DNA of 64,000 nt from Paracoccus saliphilus (GCF_028553805.1 NZ_CP067140.1:3892001-3956000), one strand, 5' to 3'. Positions 21,299 through 30,805 are shown, counted from the first letter of the stretch. Program-made: numbers and translations. Notes: a model not told the origin generated them from the letters alone.

Positions 21299-22788
21299 AA
21301 CCGAATATCCTGATCCTGATGGCGGATCAGCTGTCAGGGGTATTGTTCCCCGATGGCCCCGCCTCTTTCCTGCACACCCCGAATCTGAAGAAACTGGCGG
21401 AGCGTTCGACACGCTTTGCCAATGCCTATACTGGCAGCCCGCTTTGTGCGCCCGGCCGCGCAAGCTTCATGTCGGGTCAATTGCCCCGTCGAACGCAGGT
21501 CTATGACAATGCCGCCGAGTTCGCCTCGGACATCCCGACCTATGCGCATCACCTGCGCCGCGCGGGCTATCAGACCTGCCTGTCGGGCAAGATGCATTTC
21601 GTCGGCCCGGACCAGATGCACGGTTTCGAGGAGCGGCTGACGACCGACATCTATCCCGCCGATTTCGGCTGGACGCCGGATTACCGCAAGCCGGGCGAAC
21701 GGATCGACTGGTGGTATCACAATCTCGGCTCGGTCACCGGGGCGGGTGTGGGCGAAATCAGCAACCAGCTCGAATATGACGACGAGGTTGCCTATAACGC
21801 CTGCCGCAAGCTCTATGATCTCGCTCGCGGGGCCGATGAACGCCCCTGGTGCCTGACGGTCAGCTTCACCCATCCGCATGATCCCTATGTCGCGCGGCGC
21901 AAGTACTGGGACCTGTACGAGGACGCGCCCGAGTTGTCTCCGCCCGAGGCCGTCGCCTACGAGGACCAGGATCCGCATTCGCAGCGGCTGATGGATGCAT
22001 CGGACTGGCGGGCCTTCGACATCACCGAGGATCACATCCGCCGGGCGCGGCAGGGCTATTTCGCCAATATCAGCTATATCGACGACAAGATCGGCGAAGT
22101 CCTCGACGTGTTGGAAACGACCGGGCAGGAAGCGATCATCCTGTTCGTATCCGATCACGGCGATATGCTGGGCGAGCGCGGCTTGTGGTTCAAGATGAGC
22201 TTCTACGAAGGCTCGGCGCGGGTGCCGCTGATGATCTCGGCCCCCTCGATGGCGCCGGGGCGGGTCGATCGACCAGTCAGCACCATCGATGTCCTGCCAA
22301 CACTCTGCGATCTTGCAGACCTGCCGATGGACGAGATTGCGCCATGGACCGATGGTGAATCCCTGGCCGATGGCGGTGCGGATCGCGGACCGGTCCCGAT
22401 GGAATACGCGGCGGAAGGCAGTATCACGCCACTGGTCGCGATCCGTGACGGGCGGTGGAAATATATCGCCTGTGACGCCGATCCCGAGATGCTGTTCGAT
22501 CTGGAGGCCGATCCGGACGAGCGGCAAAATCTGGCCGTCGATCCCGGCCATGCGGATATACTGGCTCGCTTGCGGGAGATGGCACATCAGCGTTGGGATC
22601 TGGCGGCATATGATGCCGAGGTGCGGCAATCACAGGCCCGGCGCTGGATCGTCTACGAGGCGTTGCGGAACGGTTCCTACTACCCGTGGGATTACCAACC
22701 GCTCATGCAGGCCTCCGAGCGTTACATGCGCAACCACATGGACCTGAACGTTCTGGAAGAGAACCAGAGGTTTCCGCGCGGTGAATAA
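21295..22788 (+). CDS. betC: choline-sulfatase
   Basis: 497 codons with a GTG start that overlaps the choX stop. Type I sulfatase: the metal site PNILILMADQLSG is at the N-terminus, and CAPGR (C51-P53-R55) is the CxPxR motif whose Cys becomes formylglycine. VSDHGDMLGERGLWFK provides further metal ligands. The C-terminal extension ending with YPWDYQPLMQAS is typical of choline-sulfatases. The reaction releases choline from choline-O-sulfate, feeding glycine betaine synthesis. A cytoplasmic place is likely as no signal peptide is seen. Confidence 0.94.
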   Translation: MKPNILILMADQLSGVLFPDGPASFLHTPNLKKLAERSTRFANAYTGSPLCAPGRASFMSGQLPRRTQVYDNAAEFASDIPTYAHHLRRAGYQTCLSGKMHFVGPDQMHGFEERLTTDIYPADFGWTPDYRKPGERIDWWYHNLGSVTGAGVGEISNQLEYDDEVAYNACRKLYDLARGADERPWCLTVSFTHPHDPYVARRKYWDLYEDAPELSPPEAVAYEDQDPHSQRLMDASDWRAFDITEDHIRRARQGYFANISYIDDKIGEVLDVLETTGQEAIILFVSDHGDMLGERGLWFKMSFYEGSARVPLMISAPSMAPGRVDRPVSTIDVLPTLCDLADLPMDEIAPWTDGESLADGGADRGPVPMEYAAEGSITPLVAIRDGRWKYIACDADPEMLFDLEADPDERQNLAVDPGHADILARLREMAHQRWDLAAYDAEVRQSQARRWIVYEALRNGSYYPWDYQPLMQASERYMRNHMDLNVLEENQRFPRGE

Positions 22789-22793
22789 GCGAA

Positions 22794-22817
22794 GGGGCCG
22801 GTTCTCCCGGCCCCTTT
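22794..22817 (+). terminator. bidirectional terminator between betC and DUF2852 gene
   Basis: GGGGCCG and CGGCCCC flank GTTCTCC, followed by TTTC on the plus strand and preceded by short A-rich sequence for the opposite strand. Confidence 0.75.
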
Positions 22818-22829
22818 CATCTTGCACGA

Positions 22830-23234
22830 TCAGTGATCGGCCTTGGTGTCGCGCTGCTCCATGAACTGGTCGAACTCTGCCTTGTCCTTGGCTTCACGCA
22901 GTTTCTGCAGGAAGCTCATGAACTCGCTGTGTTCGTCCTCCAGTCGCTTCAGCGTTTCATCGCGATAGGTGTCAAAAGCCGAATTTCCGGTCGGCACCGC
23001 GTGATAACGGGAACCGTGACTGCGCTTGTTGCATCCGAACATACGTTTACTCCAGATCATATAGGCGAGAAGGGCGAGGCCGATGGGCCAGAAGACGACA
23101 AAGCCCAGAATCATGGCGATGAGCCATGCGGCCTTGCCGCGTTCGTCCAGCCAGTCGCGCGCCCGTCCGATAGGCCCCGGACCCGCATTTCGCGGCATTT
23201 GATAGTTGGGCAAGCTGTGCGAGGCACTGTGCAT
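22830..23234 (-). CDS. DUF2852 family membrane protein
   Basis: 134 codons. A hydrophobic segment at ~36-57 (AWLIAMILGFVVFWPIGLAL) is followed by AYMIWSKRMFG, then a charged C-terminal helix (ETLKRLEDEHSEFMSFLQKL and REAKDKAEFDQFMEQR) likely to form a coiled coil. This layout matches DUF2852, an alphaproteobacterial family of unknown function. It is transcribed alone. A perfect inverted repeat (23256-23274) sits about 22 bp upstream of the start. Confidence 0.85.
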   Translation of the reverse strand: MHSASHSLPNYQMPRNAGPGPIGRARDWLDERGKAAWLIAMILGFVVFWPIGLALLAYMIWSKRMFGCNKRSHGSRYHAVPTGNSAFDTYRDETLKRLEDEHSEFMSFLQKLREAKDKAEFDQFMEQRDTKADH

Positions 23235-23255
23235 TTCCGTGATCCTTCCATGTTA

Positions 23256-23274
23256 ATGTAAATCACATTTACAT
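23256..23274. promoter_or_regulatory. perfect 19-bp inverted repeat, candidate operator
   Basis: ATGTAAAT-CAC-ATTTACAT is an exact 8+3+8 palindrome in AT-rich DNA just upstream of the DUF2852 gene, overlapping the likely promoter. TGT-N11-ACA spacing is one base short of the PpsR/CrtJ consensus, and it does not match FNR or CtrA boxes. The regulator is unknown. Confidence 0.55.
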
Positions 23275-23349
23275 AGATAGGGGTCGTGATATGCAGGTCA
23301 AGAGGTTCTACGGATTTTTTGCCTGAACTCAAATTCGGAGAGCAATCCC

Positions 23350-23868
23350 TCAACCGTCGCCATCTTCCCAGCCACATTCGCGGCTGTCACGCGGGTAGAG
23401 AATAAAGACCGTCGGCTTGTCCATGCCATCGCTGTATCCGGGGCCGTCGGCAATATTGCGGGTCACCGGTCCGGCACATCCGCCCTCGTCATCGTCTCCC
23501 GGCAAGGTTTCGAATGTTTCCGCGCGCAAATGACCGGTCGTCAGGCGAAGACGCCCATCTTCCATCAGTTCCGGCTTGACGTGACCTCCGTCGCAATCGA
23601 TTCCGCAGCTTCCATCCTCCATGTAGCAAGCCGGATATGCCGTAAATTCCCGTGGATCGTCACGGAACAGGATACGCATATGGATGGCGCTAACCCCGGT
23701 CTCTTCAATGGTCGTCAGTTTGGCCCTGATATCACGAGCATTCTGTTCTGGATTCGCCTTCAAATGCGCAAGATCATAGGTTCGGCCAAAACAGTCCGAA
23801 GCTTCCTTAGCAAAAGCTGTCGCAGCACAGAAGCTGATCACAAGCGATGTCATCAGGATATCACGCAT
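23350..23868 (-). CDS. secreted protein of unknown function
   Basis: 172 codons from the second of two adjacent ATGs, which has GGTGG at the better distance. A signal peptide is visible at residues ~1-20 (ILMTSLVISFCAATAFA, cut before KEASD). The mature part has six cysteines: one in DCFGRTYDL, three in CYMEDGSCGIDC, one in GGCAGP and one in ECGWEDG, suggesting disulfides in the periplasm. The DDDEGG and DGDG acidic stretches could bind a metal. I do not recognise the family. It is the last of a minus-strand run behind the TetR gene. Confidence 0.6.
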   Translation of the reverse strand: MRDILMTSLVISFCAATAFAKEASDCFGRTYDLAHLKANPEQNARDIRAKLTTIEETGVSAIHMRILFRDDPREFTAYPACYMEDGSCGIDCDGGHVKPELMEDGRLRLTTGHLRAETFETLPGDDDEGGCAGPVTRNIADGPGYSDGMDKPTVFILYPRDSRECGWEDGDG

Positions 23869-23938
23869 CATTTTCCACCACGGTTTTTGACGGCCTCAAC
23901 ACAAGGCTTGGCCTATAATGGCAAAGCATTTGAACCGA

Positions 23939-24556
23939 TCAATCGTCGGGGATCAGCCCCAACCCACGCAGATAGATGATTACACCGCTTTCCAGCATCT
24001 CTGCCGGTTCGACCGGAGCCCGCCTGCCGGGCCTGCCCCTTGAGAACAATTCGACCACGCCATGGCTCATCGCCCAGACATGATTGGCGACCATCCGGGC
24101 AGGCGGGCGCTGGCTCTCGGGCAAGCGGCTGGCCAAGGCCTCTGCCGCGCGCAGCAACACGCCTTGCGCCTTCTCGGATGCCTGCGACAATTCAGCGTTC
24201 CCGGCAATCGAGATCCCGGACTCGAACATCGCCATGTAATAACCGGGCCGTTCCCGCGCGAAATCCAGGTAAGCCTGCCCCATCCGCAGGAACGCGGTCA
24301 GGGTTCGGGGATGACCATCGTCAAAGGCCATGTCCAGCCGTTCGGTGAATTCCAGGAAACCTAGACGCGCGACCTCTTCGATCAGATCATCGCGCCCCTT
24401 GAAATGCCGATAAGGTGCGGCAGGCGATACCCCCGCCCGGCGCGCCGCCTCGGACATGGTGAAGGCCTGCGAGCCCAGTTCCTCGATCAGCGCGGCAGTC
24501 GCCTCGACCAGCGCTTGCCGCAGATTTCCGTGATGATAGCTCTTGCGGTCAGCCAA
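23939..24556 (-). CDS. TetR/AcrR family transcriptional regulator
   Basis: 205 codons. The N-terminal helix-turn-helix is clear: YHHGNLRQALVEATAALI, FTMSEAARRAGVSPAAPYRH and FKGRDDLIEEVA. The all-helical C-terminal half (LRMGQAYLDFARERPGYYMAMF, and the WAMSHGVVELFSRG segment) matches the TetR_C_33/WHG type. It begins 12 bp after ptsH, so it may be cotranscribed with the PTS genes. Targets unknown. Confidence 0.87.
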   Translation of the reverse strand: MADRKSYHHGNLRQALVEATAALIEELGSQAFTMSEAARRAGVSPAAPYRHFKGRDDLIEEVARLGFLEFTERLDMAFDDGHPRTLTAFLRMGQAYLDFARERPGYYMAMFESGISIAGNAELSQASEKAQGVLLRAAEALASRLPESQRPPARMVANHVWAMSHGVVELFSRGRPGRRAPVEPAEMLESGVIIYLRGLGLIPDD

Positions 24557-24568
24557 TTCACTGCCGCC

Positions 24569-24847
24569 CTACATGCCTTCGCCGAAATAATCGGCCACCA
24601 GTTCCTCAAGTGCATCGGCCAGCGCCGCCGCATCGGGTCCGATTGTCGTCACGGTGATCTCGCTGCCGCGCGGAGCGGTCAACATCAAGAGCCCCATGAT
24701 CGAATCACCCGATACGCTCATCCCGTCCTTTTCCACCGTGGCCTGCGCATCGAAACGCTCGACCACATCGACGAATTTCGCACTGGCCCGCGCATGCAGA
24801 CCCTTGACGTTGATGATGGACAGGTCACGGGTAACGGAAGAACTCAT
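24569..24847 (-). CDS. ptsH: phosphocarrier protein HPr
   Basis: 92 codons. The phosphorylated His18 lies in VKGLHARASAKF, and the regulatory Ser49 in SVSGDSIMGLLML, the site used by HPr kinase/phosphorylase encoded nearby. With EIIA-Man, RapZ and HprK it makes up the incomplete, regulatory PTS of alphaproteobacteria; enzyme I and sugar permeases are not in the window. The start overlaps the EIIA stop by 4 bp (ATGA). Confidence 0.95.
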   Translation of the reverse strand: MSSSVTRDLSIINVKGLHARASAKFVDVVERFDAQATVEKDGMSVSGDSIMGLLMLTAPRGSEITVTTIGPDAAALADALEELVADYFGEGM

Positions 24848-25266
24848 CTTGCATGGGTTCCCGTGTTGAGCAAGGCCTCGATCGGGACGTTGTAGGAGTT
24901 GATATATTTACGGCCCGCCTCCTTGGCGAAAGTCACCGCGTCGGGCACAGGCAAATGCCGCGACTTGGCCAGTTTGACCAGCATAGGCAGATTGGCGCCG
25001 TAAAGGATCGTACGATTTCGCATCGCGCAAGCAGGCACAGACAGGTTCGAGGGCGAGCCACCGAACAGATCCGTCACCACGATCACACCATCGCCATGAT
25101 CGACGGCATTCGCGGCGGCCTGGATCTCGGCCGTCTTTACCGCCCGGTCGTGATCATCCTCGATCGAAACCGCGGCGATGCCGCTTTGCGGCCCCACCAC
25201 ATGCTCGACCGCGGACAGATATTCCCGTGCAAGTCCACCATGTGCGACGATGACAATTCCGATCAA
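24844..25266 (-). CDS. PTS EIIA component, mannose/fructose superfamily
   Basis: 140 codons. Single EIIA-Man domain with the phosphorylated His9 in IGIVIVAHGG. The conserved ..IVVTDLFGGSPSN segment follows. In alphaproteobacteria this protein acts as a phosphate acceptor from HPr in a regulatory relay rather than in sugar uptake, since no IIB/IIC/IID partners are seen. It begins 28 bp after rapZ and is coupled to ptsH. Confidence 0.92.
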   Translation of the reverse strand: MIGIVIVAHGGLAREYLSAVEHVVGPQSGIAAVSIEDDHDRAVKTAEIQAAANAVDHGDGVIVVTDLFGGSPSNLSVPACAMRNRTILYGANLPMLVKLAKSRHLPVPDAVTFAKEAGRKYINSYNVPIEALLNTGTHAR

Positions 25267-25294
25267 CGCGTTCCACCAGTACTAAAGCCATGCA

Positions 25295-26284
25295 TCACGA
25301 CGCGTTCCCCGGGTTACTGGGCACCTGACCTGCCTTGCTGACAGGCATGTTATCGCCAATAGCCGAGGGCACCGTCATGCGGCGTTCGAGTTCCCTGTGC
25401 CTTATTGACACCGGCCATGCCGCATCTGCAAGCGCTACTGCCATTTTTTCAACCAAAGTAACCGAACGGTGTTGCCCTCCGGTACACCCGAAGCCAATTG
25501 CGAGGTGAGTCTTGCCTTCCTCGATATGCGCCGGGAGCAAAAAGAGAATCAGATCGCGTATCCGAGAGAAGAATTCCTCGTAGCGCGAATCGGCACAGAC
25601 GAAGTCCTGGACCTCGGCCTGCGTTCCGTTCAGTTCACGTAGCCCCGCCTCCCAATGCGGGTTAGCCAGAAAGCGGCAATCGAACATCAGGTCCAGACCA
25701 CGCGGCACGCCCCGCTTGTAGGAAAAGGAATGAACCGAAACGCTCAGCCGCCGGTCGGGGCGCGTGTCGAACCACCGTGCAAGTTCGGCCTTGAGATCAT
25801 GCGGCGACAATTCGGTCGTATCGACCAGCACATCCGCCCGCCCCTTGATCGGTGCCAGAAGATCGATTTCGCTCGTGACCCCCATCAGCGGCGATCCGTC
25901 AGGGGCCAGCGGATGCCTGCGCCGCGTCTCGTTATAGCGGCGCAGCAAGGTGTCCGGCGCACAGTCGAGATACAGCACCTCGGGCGCATAATGCGGATCG
26001 CGGGTCAGGCGGTCGATCAACTCGATCACGTTCGTCGCCGAGAAATCCCGGTTGCGCACATCCAGCCCCAGGGCCAGCGGACCCGGACGCGACGGCCCGT
26101 CCAAGAGGCGCGGAACCAGCGACAGGGGCAAGTTGTCGATCGCCTCGAAACCCAGGTCTTCCAGAACATTGATAGCCGTCGAACGTCCTGCACCTGACGG
26201 CCCCGTCACCAGGACAACGCGCTGCATCGCCGTCGGGTCGAGATCGTTTCGGTCACCCTCGCGAACCATCCGGTTTTCGGCCAT
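25295..26284 (-). CDS. rapZ: RNase adapter RapZ (nucleotide-binding)
   Basis: 329 codons from the ATG at 26284, chosen for the AAGGAGA upstream; a start at 26338 would overlap hprK. P-loop [20 protein letters not shown] (Lys replaced by Arg, as is usual in alphaproteobacterial members). The family blocks [35 protein letters not shown] and [13 protein letters not shown] are intact. In enterics RapZ binds small RNAs and controls glmS; in alphaproteobacteria the role is less clear but the gene goes with hprK and the PTS. Confidence 0.92.
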   Translation of the reverse strand: MAENRMVREGDRNDLDPTAMQRVVLVTGPSGAGRSTAINVLEDLGFEAIDNLPLSLVPRLLDGPSRPGPLALGLDVRNRDFSATNVIELIDRLTRDPHYAPEVLYLDCAPDTLLRRYNETRRRHPLAPDGSPLMGVTSEIDLLAPIKGRADVLVDTTELSPHDLKAELARWFDTRPDRRLSVSVHSFSYKRGVPRGLDLMFDCRFLANPHWEAGLRELNGTQAEVQDFVCADSRYEEFFSRIRDLILFLLPAHIEEGKTHLAIGFGCTGGQHRSVTLVEKMAVALADAAWPVSIRHRELERRMTVPSAIGDNMPVSKAGQVPSNPGNAS

Positions 26285-26310
26285 GCGATCCAGTCTCCTT
26301 CCGCTCGTTG

Positions 26311-26748
26311 CTATTCGGCGCGTCCCGCCAGCAAACACTGCCGCAATGCGGCATAAAGATGCGACCGATAGGGGCCCAGTGCAAGTGGCAGCCGGGTTCC
26401 CAACAAATCGTAGTACCTGGGAAGCGGCAGACGCATATCCTCGCTCTGCCCCAGGTCCACCACAAGCGACAACGCCACCGGCCCCGCGGCCGTGGCGTGC
26501 AGGATTCCCACCCCTCGCGCCTCGATCCGGCCGGACAGCGTAGCGGGGGCCTCGGCGATGATCCTGTCCCCCTCCCTGTGCAGATCGGTCCGATCGTCAC
26601 TCACCAGCGCGGCCCCTACGGCCATGAGCTGCATCGCGAGTGTGGATTTCCCCGAACCGGACGGGCCGAGGATCAAAAGCCCCCTGCCGTCCAGCGCGAC
26701 CGCGGTTCCATGTAGCTGCTCGGTCCGAATCACATTGCCTCCGATCAT
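26311..26748 (-). CDS. hprK: HPr kinase/phosphorylase, short alphaproteobacterial form
   Basis: 145 codons, half the length of Firmicutes HprK because the N-terminal domain is absent, as is typical of alphaproteobacteria. P-loop [17 protein letters not shown] (28-35) and the LVSDDRTDL catalytic region are visible, with the K-loop IEARGVGIL. It phosphorylates HPr on Ser. GGAGG lies just inside the ORF, so the real start may be the GTG at 26733. Genes for the ChvI-ChvG two-component pair that often precede hprK are missing; pckA is directly divergent. Confidence 0.9.
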   Translation of the reverse strand: MIGGNVIRTEQLHGTAVALDGRGLLILGPSGSGKSTLAMQLMAVGAALVSDDRTDLHREGDRIIAEAPATLSGRIEARGVGILHATAAGPVALSLVVDLGQSEDMRLPLPRYYDLLGTRLPLALGPYRSHLYAALRQCLLAGRAE

Positions 26749-26929
26749 CGGCGAGCTTGCCAGCTTTTCCAGCTTTAACCACTCTGCAAGCCATATGATG
26801 GCGTTAACATTTAAAGTTTGCGCTAACTGGGATCGCTAGCTTCTTTTTTCATGGGAACCCTGTGCTATAGGCCCGAATTACTGCGTCACATTTCCTTGCA
26901 GGCGCCCAGTAAGTCAGGAGCAACATCAC

Positions 26930-28525
26930 ATGACCACGCGCGTAAACCCGAATTGCCGGTTGGAGGATCAGGGAATCGAGGGACTCGGCCGGGTTTATTA
27001 CAACCTGCTGGAACCTGCCCTGATGACCGAGGCCGTCGCCCGCGACGAGGGCAAGATCGGCCTTGGCGGCACCTTTCTCGTCACGACTGGCGCGCATACT
27101 GGCCGTTCACCCAAGGACAAGTTCGTCGTCCGCACCCCCGCCGTCGAGGATTCGATCTGGTGGGAAAACAACAAGCCGATGACACCCGAAGCCTTCGACC
27201 GGCTACATGCCGACATGCTGGACCATATGAAGGGGCGCGACTATTTCGTGCAGGATCTCTTCGGCGGCGCCGATCCCGAGGAACGGCTGGATGTCCGGGT
27301 CGTGAACGAACTGGCTTGGCACGGCCTGTTCATCCGCCACATGCTACGCCGTCCCGAAGCCGACGAACTGGCCGGTTTCACTCCCGAATTCACCATCATC
27401 AACTGCCCCAGCTTCAAGGCCGATCCCGAGCGTCATGGCTGCCGCAGCGAAACGGTGATCGCGCTGAATTTCGAGAAGAAGCTGATCCTGATCGGCAATT
27501 CGGCCTATGCGGGCGAGAACAAGAAATCCGTCTTCACGCTGCTCAACTACTTCCTGCCGACCAAGAACATCATGGCCATGCATTGCAGCGCCAACCACGC
27601 CCCGGGCAATCCCGATGACAGCGCCGTTTTCTTCGGCCTTTCGGGCACCGGCAAGACGACTCTCTCGGCCGATCCGTCGCGGGTGCTGATCGGCGATGAC
27701 GAACATGGCTGGTCCGATCGCGGCATCTTCAATTTCGAGGGCGGCTGCTATGCCAAGACCATCAGCCTGTCGCCCAAGGCCGAACCCGAGATCTACGCCA
27801 CCACCTCGCGCTTCGGCACCGTGATCGAGAACATGGTTTATGACGAGGACAGCCTGGAGCTGGATTTCGAGGACAACTCGATCACCGACAACATGCGCTG
27901 CGCCTATCCGCTCGACGCGATCTCGAATGCCTCGAAAACCAGTCTTGGCGGGCATCCGAAGAACATCATCATGCTGACCTGCGATGCCTTCGGCGTGCTG
28001 CCCCCCATCTCCCGGCTGACCCCGGCGCAGGCGATGTATCATTTCCTTTCGGGCTTCACCTCGAAGACGCCGGGCACCGAGGTTGGCGTGAAAGAACCTA
28101 TCCCGACCTTCTCCACCTGCTTCGGCGCCCCCTTCATGCCGCGCCGCCCCGAGGTTTACGGCAAGCTGCTGCAGGAAAAGATCGCCAAGCACGGTTCAAG
28201 CTGCTGGCTGGTCAATACCGGCTGGACCGGCGGCGCCTTCGGCACCGGCTCGCGCATGCCGATCCAGGCGACCCGCGCCCTGCTGGCCGCTGCTCTGGAT
28301 GGCAGCCTGAACGGTGTCGAGTTCCGTCGCGATCCGAATTTCGGCTTCGAGGTTCCGGTCAGCGTGCCGAATGTCTCGGATGTCCTGCTCGATCCGCGCA
28401 AGACCTGGGACGACCCGGAAGCATATGACGAACAGGCCCGGAAACTGGTGCAGATGTTCAGCGACAATTTCGCGCAGTATCTGCCCGGTATCGATGACGA
28501 GGTCCGTGCGGCGGCCATCGGCTGA
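26930..28525 (+). CDS. pckA: phosphoenolpyruvate carboxykinase (ATP)
   Basis: 531 codons. Gluconeogenic conversion of oxaloacetate to PEP. Kinase-1a P-loop [18 protein letters not shown], kinase-2 [11 protein letters not shown], the substrate region [14 protein letters not shown] and [16 protein letters not shown] lysine/histidine segments are all present. It is divergent from the hprK-PTS operon with about 181 bp between starts, a region with a GTTAAC motif and likely promoters. Repeat R2 starts 5 bp after its stop. Confidence 0.96.
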   Translation: MTTRVNPNCRLEDQGIEGLGRVYYNLLEPALMTEAVARDEGKIGLGGTFLVTTGAHTGRSPKDKFVVRTPAVEDSIWWENNKPMTPEAFDRLHADMLDHMKGRDYFVQDLFGGADPEERLDVRVVNELAWHGLFIRHMLRRPEADELAGFTPEFTIINCPSFKADPERHGCRSETVIALNFEKKLILIGNSAYAGENKKSVFTLLNYFLPTKNIMAMHCSANHAPGNPDDSAVFFGLSGTGKTTLSADPSRVLIGDDEHGWSDRGIFNFEGGCYAKTISLSPKAEPEIYATTSRFGTVIENMVYDEDSLELDFEDNSITDNMRCAYPLDAISNASKTSLGGHPKNIIMLTCDAFGVLPPISRLTPAQAMYHFLSGFTSKTPGTEVGVKEPIPTFSTCFGAPFMPRRPEVYGKLLQEKIAKHGSSCWLVNTGWTGGAFGTGSRMPIQATRALLAAALDGSLNGVEFRRDPNFGFEVPVSVPNVSDVLLDPRKTWDDPEAYDEQARKLVQMFSDNFAQYLPGIDDEVRAAAIG

Positions 28526-28530
28526 CGGTC

Positions 28531-28605
28531 CCTATTGCGTCCCGCGACGACCGGGGGGCTGCCTGCCCCCCGGCACCCCCCGGGGATATTTACATGAAGA
28601 AGAAG
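28531..28605 (+). repeat. GC-hairpin / ATATTT / GAAGAAGAA repeat, copy R2
   Basis: Right after the pckA stop: TTGCGTCCCGCGACGACC, CCGGGGGGC...GCCCCCCGG hairpin, CCCCGGGGATATTTACAT and GAAGAAGAAGGGG. Nearly the same block order as R1 and R4. Confidence 0.8.
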
Positions 28606-28656
28606 GGGCATTGGGCTGCGGAACCTGGTCAAGCCGAGTCCCCTCCCCTTGAACCA

Positions 28657-28690
28657 CGAGGCCCGCGACGTTGCGCGGGCCTCGCTTGTT
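28657..28690. terminator. bidirectional terminator between pckA and phoX
   Basis: CGAGGCCCGCG pairs with CGCGGGCCTCG around ACGTTG, an 11-bp GC stem between two convergent genes; short T-rich sequence (CTTGTTT) follows on the plus strand. Confidence 0.82.
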
Positions 28691-28719
28691 TCCAACGTGA
28701 CGAATGAACCGGATGCGGC

Positions 28720-30714
28720 TCAGGCGCCGATCTTCCCGCCGCCCTGCTTGGTGATCGCCACCACCGAGGGGCGCACCGGCATCGCATCGTCGAAATCCGG
28801 CCAGCGGGTCGACAGATCTTCGTAATAGGACGGACGTCCGAACTCTTCCCAATCCTCGCCACCGTCGGCCGGATGCTGCACCGCCAAGAAAAAGGTGGTC
28901 AAGTCCGGCGTCGGACAAGGTCCGCACATCTCGGCCCCAACCGGCACGCGATAGAACAGCCGCGAAGTTCCGCGGGCCGCGCCTTCAGTATCCATCGCCC
29001 ACAGCCCATCGGTACGCCCGGTCTTGGACACCGAATTGCCATCGGTCGAGACCCATAGCCGCCCGTCGCTGTCGATGGCGCAATTGTCCGGCATGCCGAA
29101 CCAGCCGTCCTCGCTGGTCGCGGTCGAGAAGGTCGCGCCGACATCGGCAATCGCAGGGTCGCCGCATTGCACCAGGATTTCCCATGTGCCCTTGGTCGCG
29201 GCGAGGTCTCCACCATCCTCGGTGATCTCGATGATATGGCCGAAGGCGTTCTCGACGCGCGGATTGGCGGCATTGGCCTCTTCGCGCCTGGTATTGTTGG
29301 TCAGCATGACATAGGCGCGGCCCGTCTCGGAATCCGGCTGGATATCCTCGGGGCGATCCATCGGCGTCGCTTCCAGCAGATCGGCAGCGCGGCGGGTTTC
29401 GATCAGCACATCGGCCTGGGACTCGAAACCGTTCTCGGCAGTCAGCGGGCCCTCGCCATGCACCAGCGGCAGCCATTCGACCGAGCCATCTTCGTGGAAA
29501 CGGGCGACATAAAGCGTGCCTTCATCCAGCAGATCCATATTCGCGGCGCGGTCATCGGGATTGTATGTCCCCGAAGTCACGAATTTATAGGCATAGTCGA
29601 AACGCTCGTCATCGCCGAGGTAGAAGACGACACGGCCATCCTTGGCCAAGGCGCTTTCCGCGCCTTCATGCTTGAAGCGGCCAAGCGCGGTGCGCTTTTT
29701 CGGCTTGGAGTTCGGGTCATTCACGTCAACCTCGACGACCCAGCCAAAGCGGTTCGGTTCGTTCGGATCCTTCGAGAGGTCGAAGCGATCGTGGTATTTG
29801 CCCCAGTCATAGCTTCCGCCCGGCACACCGAAACGCTGGTAATTCTGCGTCTCGCCATGGCCTTCGGGAAGGGTGCCGGTGAAATAGCCGTGGAAGTTTT
29901 CCTCGGCCATGATGTAGGTGCCCCAGGGCGTCACACCCCCGGCGCAATTGTTGATCGTGCCCAGGACCTCTGTCCCGGTCGGATCGGCCTTGGTCTGCAG
30001 GCGGGCATGACCGGCGGCGGGGCCGCTGATGGTCATCGGGGTCTTGGCGGTGATCCGGCGGTTCAGCTTGCCATCCAGAATCGGCTGCCATTTGCCACCT
30101 TCCTTGCGGATCTCGATGACCGTACCGCCATGCGCGGCCATCTCGATATTCACGCGATCCTCGGTCGCCTCGCTCACGGTGATCTCGCCATCGCGGACGG
30201 TCACGATGCCGGGGAACATCAGGTGCTCGTTGGTATATTCGTGATTGACCACCAAGAGCCCGTGATCGTCGGCCCCCTCCAGCGGGATGAATCCGACGAA
30301 ATCGTTGTTATAGCCGAACTGGCGTTCCTGCGCGGCCTCGGACTGGTTCGCCGGGTCGAAATCCGGTGCATCGGCAAAGACCTTGTCACCCCAACGCAGC
30401 AGCACATCGGCGTCATAGCCCTCGGCGACATGGTGATCGGCATCGACCCCCGCCTTGACCTCGGGGAAGTTGAAGACAGAACCCTCGACCGCGCCCTGCG
30501 CATGGGCATCATCGGCGGCCAGCAGCGCCATCGGGCTGACCGTGGCCGAGATCGCCGTCGCCGCCATCGAGCCGCGCAGGAATCCGCGGCGCGAGAAACG
30601 GGCGGCGATGATCTCGCCCATGGTGCGGTTATTGGTGGGGTTCAGGCCGGGACCGTCGGCTTCTTCAAGCTGGCTGGTCCGGAACACATGACGGGAAGGC
30701 TCGCGATCGCTCAT
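28720..30714 (-). CDS. phoX: PhoX family alkaline phosphatase, Tat-exported
   Basis: 664 codons from the ATG at 30714, which has AGGAGAGC just upstream. The twin-arginine signal SRRGFLRG (R42-R43) is preceded by a cytoplasmic tail and followed by a hydrophobic stretch ending near ADDAHA. The body is the DUF839/PhoX beta-propeller with NNCAGGVTPWGTYIMAEEN and GRFKHEGAESAL. PhoX enzymes are Ca/Fe-dependent phosphatases releasing phosphate from organic esters in the periplasm. A Pho box lies about 92-109 bp upstream, which supports a phosphate-starvation role. Confidence 0.9.
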   Translation of the reverse strand: MSDREPSRHVFRTSQLEEADGPGLNPTNNRTMGEIIAARFSRRGFLRGSMAATAISATVSPMALLAADDAHAQGAVEGSVFNFPEVKAGVDADHHVAEGYDADVLLRWGDKVFADAPDFDPANQSEAAQERQFGYNNDFVGFIPLEGADDHGLLVVNHEYTNEHLMFPGIVTVRDGEITVSEATEDRVNIEMAAHGGTVIEIRKEGGKWQPILDGKLNRRITAKTPMTISGPAAGHARLQTKADPTGTEVLGTINNCAGGVTPWGTYIMAEENFHGYFTGTLPEGHGETQNYQRFGVPGGSYDWGKYHDRFDLSKDPNEPNRFGWVVEVDVNDPNSKPKKRTALGRFKHEGAESALAKDGRVVFYLGDDERFDYAYKFVTSGTYNPDDRAANMDLLDEGTLYVARFHEDGSVEWLPLVHGEGPLTAENGFESQADVLIETRRAADLLEATPMDRPEDIQPDSETGRAYVMLTNNTRREEANAANPRVENAFGHIIEITEDGGDLAATKGTWEILVQCGDPAIADVGATFSTATSEDGWFGMPDNCAIDSDGRLWVSTDGNSVSKTGRTDGLWAMDTEGAARGTSRLFYRVPVGAEMCGPCPTPDLTTFFLAVQHPADGGEDWEEFGRPSYYEDLSTRWPDFDDAMPVRPSVVAITKQGGGKIGA

Positions 30715-30805
30715 GGCGCTCTCCTGGCTGACGGAAAACAGGCCCGCAAAGCGGGCCGCTCGCCAGAGAGTTAGGGGCGCGATGTAACATGACCGCAAAT
30801 ATCGC

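Noticed and set aside
23256..23274. PpsR/CrtJ site
   Set aside because: The spacing TGT-N11-ACA is one base short of TGT-N12-ACA and no photosynthesis gene is in the window.
29167..30774. 535-codon frame opposite phoX
   Set aside because: Shadow of the PhoX gene; no recognisable motif, no ribosome binding site.
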